Below, in pieces: positions 25,463 to 32,594 of a stretch of 51,671 nucleotides of DNA. Under the pieces are notes generated by a model that made no database searches, had not been told where the DNA came from, and saw nothing but the letters and a program-made list of their open reading frames with translations. The stretch's first letter is position 1; each line of letters starts with the position of its first letter. Both the position numbers and the translations under genes were made by a program. The DNA lies in NCBI GenBank assembly GCA_016792865.1, contig JAEUMJ010000069.1:1-51671 (forward strand), read 5' to 3'. This DNA is from Hyphomicrobiales bacterium (GTDB lineage: Bacteria > Pseudomonadota > Alphaproteobacteria > Rhizobiales > Aestuariivirgaceae).

Positions 25463-25849
25463 TCATCTTCCGCATCCGAAGAGAACGGCGGTTCCGAGAT
25501 CCTTTTCCTTGCGTTCCCGGTCCTCCGGGGACTGATTGTCGTAATAGTCCCGCTTCCAGCGCTCCCATGTCTCAACACCGGCACCACCCGCATCCGGCGT
25601 CGGGATGCTCAGCCAGACAAGCCGCGTATTCTCGTCAAGGTCCGTGTCGAAGACAATGTCGATCTCGATCTTCTTCTTGTTGTAGCTCCTGTCCTCGAAA
25701 TCGATCAGCGGCGAGATCTCCGCAATCAATGCCTTGCGGTCGATGACGGGCGCTTCCGGATTTTCCTTCATCGCCCTGTCCCAGGCCCGGAAGATGGCCT
25801 GCCCGATCAGCTTGCTGCTTTCCTTGTCCTTGAGCTTCAGTCTTGCCAT
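25463..25849 (-). CDS. 128-residue protein with a single C-terminal cysteine; candidate substrate
   Basis: I do not recognise a named family. The protein is hydrophilic and strongly charged. Residues 1-50 are helical (SSKLIGQAIFRAWDRAM), the middle has a beta-like stretch KKKIEIDIVFDTDLDEN, then comes a Gly-rich turn and an acidic/basic helix. It ends GTAVLFGCGR, and Cys 126 is its only cysteine. A long charged leader and a short Gly/Cys tail is the layout of ribosomally made modified peptides, but the leader is long and could equally be a small folded protein. The ATG has GAGGA upstream and follows the protease stop by 18 bases, so the two are cotranscribed. There is no signal peptide. Confidence 0.7.
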   Translation of the reverse strand: MARLKLKDKESSKLIGQAIFRAWDRAMKENPEAPVIDRKALIAEISPLIDFEDRSYNKKKIEIDIVFDTDLDENTRLVWLSIPTPDAGGAGVETWERWKRDYYDNQSPEDRERKEKDLGTAVLFGCGR

Positions 25850-25867
25850 GTCTCTGTCCTCGATGTC

Positions 25868-26806
25868 CTAGAATCCGGAAACGACGAAGCGCGACCGGTC
25901 CAACCCCAGGGGGCCGGAGGGCGTGCGCGACGCCTGCATGAAATAGGTCTCGTCGATGCTGCCGGGGATGCCACTGACCACGAGGCCCACCAGATTGCGG
26001 TCAGCGTCGAGGACAGGCGCTCCTGAGTCACCTTCCGCCCCGAAGTACCCGCTGACGACCTTGACCAGATACGGCGTCGGATCGCTGGTCGTTGCCCGCC
26101 AGCCCCAACCGAGATCGCGGCCACTGGTCAGCCCCGTCGTGGCACCATACTTCGAGACACGATCGCCCTTGCGCGAGCGCCTCACCCCCGTGATGGCACC
26201 AAGGCCGCGTGTCTCCAGTGCCTTGTAGGGAACGCTGGCGTCGATATCGGCCCCTGCCAGATCAATCCACTTCGCGCCCACAGGCGGCACGATATTCCAT
26301 TTGAGATACATGGACTGCGGGAAATGAGGAGTGGATGCAGTGGCGCTTCGGGGGAAATCCAGTACGTGATTGCAGGTCAGGATCCGCCCGGCACAATCCA
26401 TGCCTTCCACCGTGATGCCGCTTCCGGCAGGAGCGGCGAAGGAAATTGTTCCCCATTGCGTGGCGACGTCATTCCAGACCGGATCGCCCCCCATCAACGG
26501 ACCGCTGTATTGCAGTGGCGGAGGAACCGGGCCGCCCAGCAGGCGCGGGCGGCGCTCATCACGGGTCACCACCAGTTTCAGGGTCACGGACTTGCCGCTC
26601 GGCAAGCGGACCTCCACGGCGTCTGGAAGCGGTGCGGCACCGGACGGCTTGAACGGCACCGTTACCGGAACGCGATCCTCCCTCACCGGGCCGATTGCAT
26701 TGATGTCGGAATACCCGGCCTTCTTCAGCACTGAAAGCACCTGGCGCAGGATCTCGATGTCGTCATCGTCTTCGGAATATTCGGGAGTTTCTTCGCTACC
26801 TGTCAT
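25868..26806 (-). CDS. Cytoplasmic trypsin-like serine protease
   Basis: A 312-residue protein of the chymotrypsin fold. The putative triad is His 147 (LTCNHVLDF), Asp 187 or 189 (AGADIDASV) and Ser 261 (GDSGAPVLD), followed by the C-terminal NLVGLVVSG strand. There is no signal peptide; instead it begins with an acidic stretch (YSEDDDDIEIL) and a roughly 100-residue N-terminal region that could bind a partner or act as a pro-segment. Cytoplasmic trypsin-like proteases are uncommon in bacteria. The ATG at 26806 has AGGAAAG about nine bases upstream; a longer frame to 26947 lacks this. It lies directly upstream of the 128-residue protein gene, suggesting that it cleaves or matures that protein. 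Confidence 0.83.
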   Translation of the reverse strand: MTGSEETPEYSEDDDDIEILRQVLSVLKKAGYSDINAIGPVREDRVPVTVPFKPSGAAPLPDAVEVRLPSGKSVTLKLVVTRDERRPRLLGGPVPPPLQYSGPLMGGDPVWNDVATQWGTISFAAPAGSGITVEGMDCAGRILTCNHVLDFPRSATASTPHFPQSMYLKWNIVPPVGAKWIDLAGADIDASVPYKALETRGLGAITGVRRSRKGDRVSKYGATTGLTSGRDLGWGWRATTSDPTPYLVKVVSGYFGAEGDSGAPVLDADRNLVGLVVSGIPGSIDETYFMQASRTPSGPLGLDRSRFVVSGF

Positions 26807-26832
26807 CGCCAGTTCTTTCCTGAACGAAATTG

Positions 26833-26852
26833 GGCGGCACGACCCTGCCGCC
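26833..26852. promoter_or_regulatory. Hairpin/inverted repeat between protease and CRP-type genes
   Basis: GGCGGCA and TGCCGCC (seven perfect pairs) flank a six-base spacer, 27 bases before the protease start. It may be an operator or a leader hairpin for the minus-strand protease operon. Confidence 0.4.
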
Positions 26853-26926
26853 ATCAGTATGCGCCCCGGCGAAAGATTTGCTGAAAACACCTGCATTGGC
26901 AAGGCCGTGCGTGACTGAGGGAAGGA

Positions 26927-26954
26927 TTGCCTCCGCATGGGCCGCATCTATAGT
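26927..26954 (+). promoter_or_regulatory. Probable promoter of the CRP-type regulator gene
   Basis: TTGCCT at 26927-26932 and TATAGT at 26949-26954 are separated by 16 bases. This would give a very short leader of about 13 bases that includes the AGAGGGG ribosome site before the ATG at 26974. Confidence 0.5.
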
Positions 26955-26973
26955 GATGGCAGAGGGGTGGACC

Positions 26974-27681
26974 ATGCATTCACGCAACGATCGCGGAGCG
27001 ACCGCCGGCAGAGATACGCTGGAACTCGCACGGCTCTTCGCGCGTGTACCGGAGGAGATCCGGCAACGCCTTCTTGCCGCCGCGCCGCCGCTGAACCTCA
27101 GGAAGGGCGCAAGCCTGTTCGAGCGCGGCGACAGCGGCGGCACGATGTATGTGGTGCAGGACGGGCGCATCGAGATTTCCATCATCAACGATGCGGGCCG
27201 CAAGATCGTCCTGAACCAGGTTGGTGCCGGGCATTGCGTGGGTGAGATCAGCATGATCGACGGCAAGGCCAGAACCGCCTCGGCCATCGCACTGGAAACC
27301 ACCAGGCTTTTCTCCGTTCCGCGGGCTGCCTTTGTCGACGCGGCGGCGGCCTGCCCGCAACTCTCGATCAATCTCATGGAAATCCTCTGTGAACGCCTGC
27401 GTTGGGTGAGTGACTCGGTTGAGGAATATGCGCTCCATTCCTTCGAGCTTCGACTGGCCCGCCGCCTGCTGGTGCTGAACCGGAGTTTCGGTGACGGGGA
27501 AAAGAGCATCGGGATTACCCAGACAGACCTTGCCGATTTCGCGGGCGCCACGCGCGAGTCCGTGAACAAGACATTGATGCAATGGAAACAGGATGGCCTG
27601 GTGGAGGTTCAGCGCGGCAGGATTTTCCTGAAGGAAATGCAGGTTCTGGAGCGCATTGCCTTCGGCGATCTGGCGGACTGA
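26974..27681 (+). CDS. CRP/FNR-family transcriptional regulator with cyclic-nucleotide-binding domain
   Basis: A 235-residue regulator. Residues about 20-135 form the cyclic-nucleotide-binding barrel. Its phosphate-binding cassette reads GEISMIDGKARTASA, in which the Glu and the Arg-Thr that hold cAMP in CRP have matching residues. Residues about 140-165 are the dimer helix. Residues about 185-220 form the winged helix (ITQTDLADFAGATRESVNKT). There are no FNR-type N-terminal cysteines, so a nucleotide rather than oxygen signal is likely. The ATG follows AGAGGGG. It is divergent from the protease operon. With the cyclase at 21775-23556 it could form a local cAMP circuit controlling the genes between them. 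Confidence 0.88.
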   Translation: MHSRNDRGATAGRDTLELARLFARVPEEIRQRLLAAAPPLNLRKGASLFERGDSGGTMYVVQDGRIEISIINDAGRKIVLNQVGAGHCVGEISMIDGKARTASAIALETTRLFSVPRAAFVDAAAACPQLSINLMEILCERLRWVSDSVEEYALHSFELRLARRLLVLNRSFGDGEKSIGITQTDLADFAGATRESVNKTLMQWKQDGLVEVQRGRIFLKEMQVLERIAFGDLAD

Positions 27682-27866
27682 AGCGAACGCGCCTTTTTGC
27701 GGAGCTTGGCCACCTGAAGATCCGTGACCTCTGCCACCTCGGCGGGCGGAACAGGCGGGTCCTGCGCCGGCATCACCGGCTCAAGCCGGGTTGCCACGAA
27801 GCTCTTGCTGACCGGGTCGAAATCGAGCCTGTAGCTGTAGCCCTTGAATTCATGATGGTTCTTCAT
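27609..27866 (-). CDS. Small protein of unknown function coupled to an EamA gene
   Basis: An 85-residue protein I do not recognise. The first half has an aromatic pattern (FKGYSYRLDFDPVSKSFVATR), then a Pro-rich linker (PVMPAQDPPVPPAEVAEV), and the last 30 residues are very basic. A GGAGGA ribosome site lies five bases before the ATG, and the ATG overlaps the EamA stop (ATGA), which supports real translation. The last 73 bases run antisense to the 3' end of the CRP-type gene, so the basic tail is encoded opposite another gene and may be incidental. It is likely cytoplasmic. Confidence 0.6.
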   Translation of the reverse strand: MKNHHEFKGYSYRLDFDPVSKSFVATRLEPVMPAQDPPVPPAEVAEVTDLQVAKLRKKARSLQSARSPKAMRSRTCISFRKILPR

Positions 27867-28852
27867 TCAGTCCTCCGTGTGTAGGAAGGTTTGACCCGGC
27901 GCGACGGCACCGGAACGGGACGGGATGCAGCACTGCCGTGAAAGGACAGGCTGCGCATATCCTCTTGCGGGCGCCCCCGCAGCCAATCGGCGATCCATGC
28001 GGGACGTTGCACCAGCACGATTCCGGCCGAGACGAGAACCGCCCCGGAAGCACTCGTCGCCGTCAGCAGTTCATCGAGCAGGAAATAGGCGGCAATGGCA
28101 CCCACCACCGCTTCGCCGCTGCCGATGATGGCGGCCTCGCTGGCGCTTGTGTGATTCTGGGCAACGATCTGGATGTAATAGGCGCCCGCCGTTGCAAACA
28201 GTCCGAGGAACAGGAGTTCGGGCAAGGCTGCGGCAAGGCGGGCCAGCGTGACCTGCTCGAAGGTGAGGCCGAGCGGCAAGGTGATCGCCGCCGTGAAGGA
28301 GAATTGCAGGAGCGTGAGTGCGGAGGCATCGCCACCCTTTCTCGCGTATTCGCCGACATGGATCATCCAGAAGGCATAGGCGACCGCGGAGGCCAGGCAG
28401 ATGGCATCGCCCGGCCGGACGCCGTGAAGCGAGCCACCGGACATCAGCATCGCGCCGGCGAGAATGAGCAAGGCCGCAAGCCAGACAATCACATGCGGGC
28501 GCTGCTTCAGCAGCACCCAGGCCAGAACGGGCGTGATGACAGTGGTGGTATTGATGAAGAACCCGGCATTGGTGACGCTGGTCAGGCCATAGCCGATCTG
28601 CGACAGGGTGACGGCGACGCAGAACGAGATCGAAGCTGCAATCGCGGACAGGCGTGCGGGCTTGGCGACAAGGCCGTTCAGCCGCGATGTCGTTCGCAAG
28701 ACCGGAATGAACACCAGCGCCGCAATGAGGGACCGCAGCCCCACAGCCGTGAAGGGACCGACATGCACAAGCACGGTTTGCAGCGCCACATTGCCCGTTC
28801 CCCAGAGGATAGCGGCAAGGATCATCAACCGGTTTGCCTGACCATGTGACAC
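27863..28852 (-). CDS. EamA/DMT-family transporter with long C-terminal tail
   Basis: A 329-residue membrane protein with ten helices in two EamA repeats (about 8-140 and 150-285). It opens MILAAILWGTGNVALQ and has ASEAAIIGSGEAVVGAIAAY in the second repeat. It carries an extra 40-residue basic C-terminal tail (RGRPQEDMRSLSFHG and on). The start is GTG with AGGGAAG about eight bases upstream. Substrate and direction are unknown; amino acids or metabolites are usual. Its stop overlaps the start of the small protein gene. Confidence 0.84.
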   Translation of the reverse strand: MSHGQANRLMILAAILWGTGNVALQTVLVHVGPFTAVGLRSLIAALVFIPVLRTTSRLNGLVAKPARLSAIAASISFCVAVTLSQIGYGLTSVTNAGFFINTTTVITPVLAWVLLKQRPHVIVWLAALLILAGAMLMSGGSLHGVRPGDAICLASAVAYAFWMIHVGEYARKGGDASALTLLQFSFTAAITLPLGLTFEQVTLARLAAALPELLFLGLFATAGAYYIQIVAQNHTSASEAAIIGSGEAVVGAIAAYFLLDELLTATSASGAVLVSAGIVLVQRPAWIADWLRGRPQEDMRSLSFHGSAASRPVPVPSRRVKPSYTRRTE

Positions 28853-28976
28853 GCGGGGCTTCCCTGTTTCGCAGGCGTACCGGGGAATGCCGGTTCGCTG
28901 TTCTCAGGGAATTTGGGGCGCGGCGGGGCCCTTGTCTGTGAGGGGCTTCACATTGCGCAGGCCCATGGCCGTGACG

Positions 28977-29888
28977 CTAGACCGTGGCCTCGATCGGTTC
29001 GGCCAACTTCGGGTTCGAGCGGGCGGCGATGAGGCAACCAAAGATAATGAGTCCCCCGCCCACCAGCGTTGTCCATTCCACTTGCTCGCCGAAAAAGTAC
29101 CAGCCCAGCGCCATGGCCCAGAGAAAGGCGGAGTATTCGGTGGGAATGAGGTATTGCGCCTCAGCACGGGCGTAGGCCCAGCTCATCAGGTATTGGCCGC
29201 TGAGGGAAAGGCCGGTCACGGCGATGATGGGCCAGAGAAGATGGGAAGGCAGCGCGGTGGCGAGCCAGGGCGCGGGCACGAGAAAGAGTACGGTGAGCAC
29301 GATGTTCTGGAAGAACATGATCTCGGTCGGTGTTGCCAGTTGGGCCTGACGCCGCATCAGCACCAGATTGTAGGCGTAGAAGGCCGTCGAACCCAGGACC
29401 GACAAGGTGCCGAGCAGAACGTCTTCAGAAAAACGAAGCTGCGTGAACTGCCCGGCAGTGATGACGATGACACCGCCCAGGCCCGCAAGCGAAGCCCAGA
29501 TGGCTTGCTTCTGGATGCGTTCTCCCAGCACCATCGCGGCAAGGAACAACGCGATCAGGGGTGCGACGAAGCTGAGGGCGATGCCTTCCGCAAGCGGCAG
29601 CCGCGCCAGCCCCCAGAAGAAGGACAGGATGATGATGGCGATCAGGACGGCACGCAGGCAATGCAGCCTGATGTTGGCCGCACTGGGCCGTGTGGGTGTT
29701 CCCGAATACCACGCCACGCCGGAAACGGCGGCTGCAAAGATGCTGCGCCACATCACCGTATTGTAGACCCCGATGGCAATGACGAGTGACTTCATGGCCG
29801 CATCCATGGCCGACAGGATGAGGATTGCCAATGCACAAACAAGCACCGGCACAAGCGGGCTGGCTGGAGCGGGGTTGGCTGAAGGCAC
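28977..29888 (-). CDS. EamA/DMT-family transporter
   Basis: A 303-residue membrane protein with ten predicted helices in two repeats. It resembles the group containing the S-adenosylmethionine/carnitine-type DMT carriers: DAAMKSLVIAIGVYNTVMWR at the N-terminus, AEGIALSFVAPLIALFLAAM in the first repeat and EYSAFLWAMALGWYFFGEQ in the second. The start appears to be GTG. It lies 124 bases upstream of the other EamA gene in the same direction but is not closely related to it. Substrate unknown. Confidence 0.84.
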   Translation of the reverse strand: MPSANPAPASPLVPVLVCALAILILSAMDAAMKSLVIAIGVYNTVMWRSIFAAAVSGVAWYSGTPTRPSAANIRLHCLRAVLIAIIILSFFWGLARLPLAEGIALSFVAPLIALFLAAMVLGERIQKQAIWASLAGLGGVIVITAGQFTQLRFSEDVLLGTLSVLGSTAFYAYNLVLMRRQAQLATPTEIMFFQNIVLTVLFLVPAPWLATALPSHLLWPIIAVTGLSLSGQYLMSWAYARAEAQYLIPTEYSAFLWAMALGWYFFGEQVEWTTLVGGGLIIFGCLIAARSNPKLAEPIEATV

Positions 29889-30066
29889 AGGGAATTCTCG
29901 TCGTCGCGGCGCGGAGGACGGAAGTGTTCTCCGGCAGGGTGTCGCCCCGCCGCCCCTTTAACAGAGTTCGCGGATGCCAGGTCACGGAACTTCGCCGTCC
30001 TGCCTTGTTGCGCAAGCAGGGCTCGCGTCTCTCGCGCCGCACCAGCGCCATCTGTCCGCGGCGGTT

Positions 30067-31839
30067 TCAGCCTTGCCAGAAGAACGCCAGCGCCGGGACT
30101 GCCACAAGCACCACGAGCAGCGAGAGCGGCAGGCCCAGCCGGATGTAGTCTCCGAAGCGATATCCGCCGGGGCCCATGACCAGCGTGTTGCACTGGTGCC
30201 CGATGGGCGTGAGGAAATCACACCCTGCCCCGATGGCAACGGCCATGAGGAAGGCTTCCGGCCTGTAGCCCAGCCCTTCGGCAAAGCGCGCCGCAATGGG
30301 AGCCACCACGAGAACCGTGGCGGCGTTGTTGAGGAACGGCGTCACGGCCATGGCCGTCACCAGCACAAGGGCAATCGCACCATGGACGGGAAGACCGGCC
30401 CCTGCCGATGACAGCCATTGCGCCAGAAGGTCCGTTGCCTGTGTCGCCTGCAGGGACTGGCTGACCGGGATCAGCGCTGCAAGCATGATCAGGATCGGTG
30501 CCTCCACGGATGTGTAGAGGTCACGCAACGGCAGCACGCGAAACAGGGCCATCGCCGCTGCGGCTGCAAAGAAGGCTGTCGCCACCGGCACCACACCGAG
30601 CGATGAGGCCAGCATGGCGGCAACGAGGATGACCACCGGAACGGCTGCGTGGCGCACGCTGCCCAGCAGCATCTTGCGTTCTGCCAAGGGAAGCAGTCCC
30701 ATGTCACGCATCAGGATGGCGAGGCCGGTTTCGCGGCCTTGCAACATCAGGATATCGCCGGCGCGGAAGGTGACGCTGCCCAGCTTCTGGCTCAGGCGCT
30801 CGTTGCGACGGCTGACCGCGAGCAGGTTCACCCCGCGCGTATGGAAGAGGCGTATGGTCTCGGCGGTCATGCCCACAAGGACGGAGTGCCCGGCGACGAC
30901 GGCTTCGATATTGATGACCGTGCCGGTTTCGTCGGAGGGGGCCACGCCCCGTTGCCCGGTCAGGTCGAGACCGGCATCCACAACGAGGCGGTCGATGGAG
31001 TCAGCGGGGCCTTCCAGGAGCAGCACATCATCCACGTCGAGGGTTGCATCCGGCAAGGGCCGCACCTGCTGCACACCGCCACGCAGGATGGAGATGACCG
31101 CCACATCCTCGCCGGCCAGCTCAAGGAGCTTCGCAATCGTCATGCCCTCGGAGGCAGCCTTGGCGGGCACCGTCGCCTCAACCAGATAGTCCTCGATCTC
31201 CACCGCATCCCGCGCCGAAAGGTCAACCCGCGTGCGCCGCGGCACCAGCCAGTGGAACCAGATCATGAACACCAGTCCGCACGCCGTGAGGATCAGCCCG
31301 ACCGGGGCATAGTCCAGCATTTGGAAGGGCTGGCCCGTCAGGTCTTCCCTGACCCGCGACACCACGATGTTGGGCGACGTTCCCACAAGGGTGACAAGCC
31401 CACCGAGGAGCGAGGCAAACGACATGGGCATGAGGAACACGGAAGGCGGCACATTCGAGCGCTTCGCGAACTGCAGCGCAATCGGCAACATGATCGCAAG
31501 AGCACCGATGTTCTTCACGAAGGTCGAGAGCACCGCAACGGTGACAACGAGGACGGAAAGCTGCGCCCGGAGATGCAGGGATTGCGGGAGCGTGCGGCGC
31601 ACGGCGTATTCCATGATGCCGCTGCGGCCAATCGCGGCGCTGACGACAAGGGCACTGCCGACGATGATGGTGATGTCGTCGCTGAAGCCCGAGAACATGT
31701 CCTTCGCGGGCACCACACCAGCGGCCACCGCCAACAGCAGGGTTGCCACCGCGACAAGGTCGTAGCGAAACCGGCCCCACACGAACATGGCCATCATTCC
31801 GGCGACAAGCGACAGCGCCAGGATTTGTTCAGTGGTCAC
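30067..31839 (-). CDS. SLC13/DASS-type permease with two central TrkA-C (RCK_C) domains
   Basis: A 590-residue membrane transporter. The N-terminal membrane half (residues 1-200) contains FVKNIGALAIMLPIAL and VGTSPNIVVSRVRED. Two cytoplasmic TrkA-C domains follow at about 210-375 (GEDVAVISILRGG..., VVAGHSVLVGMTAE...). The C-terminal half (390-590) contains FLNNAATVLVVAPIAARFAEG and GAGCDFLTPIGHQCNTLVMG. Family members carry dicarboxylates, sulfate or other anions with Na+; the central domains probably gate transport by binding a ligand. The start is GTG with AAAGGG upstream. It is a single gene, so the substrate stays open. Confidence 0.85.
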   Translation of the reverse strand: MTTEQILALSLVAGMMAMFVWGRFRYDLVAVATLLLAVAAGVVPAKDMFSGFSDDITIIVGSALVVSAAIGRSGIMEYAVRRTLPQSLHLRAQLSVLVVTVAVLSTFVKNIGALAIMLPIALQFAKRSNVPPSVFLMPMSFASLLGGLVTLVGTSPNIVVSRVREDLTGQPFQMLDYAPVGLILTACGLVFMIWFHWLVPRRTRVDLSARDAVEIEDYLVEATVPAKAASEGMTIAKLLELAGEDVAVISILRGGVQQVRPLPDATLDVDDVLLLEGPADSIDRLVVDAGLDLTGQRGVAPSDETGTVINIEAVVAGHSVLVGMTAETIRLFHTRGVNLLAVSRRNERLSQKLGSVTFRAGDILMLQGRETGLAILMRDMGLLPLAERKMLLGSVRHAAVPVVILVAAMLASSLGVVPVATAFFAAAAAMALFRVLPLRDLYTSVEAPILIMLAALIPVSQSLQATQATDLLAQWLSSAGAGLPVHGAIALVLVTAMAVTPFLNNAATVLVVAPIAARFAEGLGYRPEAFLMAVAIGAGCDFLTPIGHQCNTLVMGPGGYRFGDYIRLGLPLSLLVVLVAVPALAFFWQG

Positions 31840-31867
31840 TCAAAGCCCTTTCCCGGACTTCAATCCA

Positions 31868-32440
31868 TCAGCCACGTCGCGCCTTCACGGCCTTGCGGGC
31901 GGGAGCGCGTTTCGCCTTCTTCGCTGCCGGGCGCCTTGCGGTGCGACGTGCGGAGAATGTCAGCTTCTTGCTCTGGCCGGGCCGGGCTGTCTGTCGCGTC
32001 GCTATGGCCCAGGCAAACTTGACGGTGGACACGAGGGCATTGTCGCCCTCCCACAGTTCCGCCTGTTGCGGCGTGACCTCGATCGCAATCACGGAGGCGT
32101 CTTCCGGCCCGTCCGGCCAGAACGCCTGCGCGCCCGGCGACCACAGGTCACGCACCGTCTCGCGGTCCTTGCGCAGCCTGGCCTTGCCCCTGAGGGAGAG
32201 AAAGTCGGGCTTGCGGTTGAACAGCAGGAGCACCGAGGGATTCCGGCTGATCTGGTTATCCTTGATGGAAGCCTTGTCGGTGAGCATGAAGACCTTGCCT
32301 TCATCCTTCCGCGCAATCACGCCCATGGGCCTGCCCCACGGCTGCTTTCCATCCATCGTCACCAGCATGCAGAAATCCGCGGCACTTGCGACAGACCAGA
32401 CGCGGTCCTGGTCATGATCGTTCCTGATTGTGTTCGCCAC
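31868..32440 (-). CDS. FMN-binding split-barrel (pyridoxamine-phosphate-oxidase-like) protein with histone-like tail
   Basis: A 190-residue cytoplasmic protein. Residues about 15-155 form a flavin split barrel of the general-stress-protein-26 type (ADFCMLVTMDGKQPWGRPMG, KVFMLTDKASIKDNQISRNP, LSLRGKARLRKDRE). These proteins reduce or bind flavin or F420-like cofactors, and the exact role is unknown. The last 35 residues are an Arg/Lys/Ala-rich tail (RRPAAKKAKRAPARKAVKA) resembling histone H1 and could bind nucleic acid. The GTG start at 32440 has GGGAG seven bases upstream; the longer frame to 32545 has no domain content. Confidence 0.78.
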   Translation of the reverse strand: MANTIRNDHDQDRVWSVASAADFCMLVTMDGKQPWGRPMGVIARKDEGKVFMLTDKASIKDNQISRNPSVLLLFNRKPDFLSLRGKARLRKDRETVRDLWSPGAQAFWPDGPEDASVIAIEVTPQQAELWEGDNALVSTVKFAWAIATRQTARPGQSKKLTFSARRTARRPAAKKAKRAPARKAVKARRG

Positions 32441-32540
32441 GCGCTGCTCCCATGCAATGATCCCAATCCGCTGGCAAACGCCGGCCACGCCGATTGGTTC
32501 CGGTCCAGGGCGGAGCAACGCCCCTTCGCCACCGTCAACA

Positions 32541-32569
32541 CGCAAAACGGCCGCCCCGGAGGACGGCCG
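32541..32569 (-). terminator. Rho-independent terminator of the liv-hyu operon
   Basis: On the minus strand, CGGCCGTCC and GGGCGGCCG form nine pairs (one G-T) around a TCCG loop and are followed by TTTTGCG. It lies 26 bases after the stop of the binding-protein gene, the last gene of the operon. Confidence 0.85.
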
Positions 32570-32594
32570 CCTGCATCATGGATGGTCGCCGGGC

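Noticed and set aside
29986-30009. GGAAC-N16-GTT, resembling an EcfG general-stress promoter
   Set aside because: It points to the plus strand, where only the 3' end of a minus-strand gene follows, so there is nothing to transcribe.
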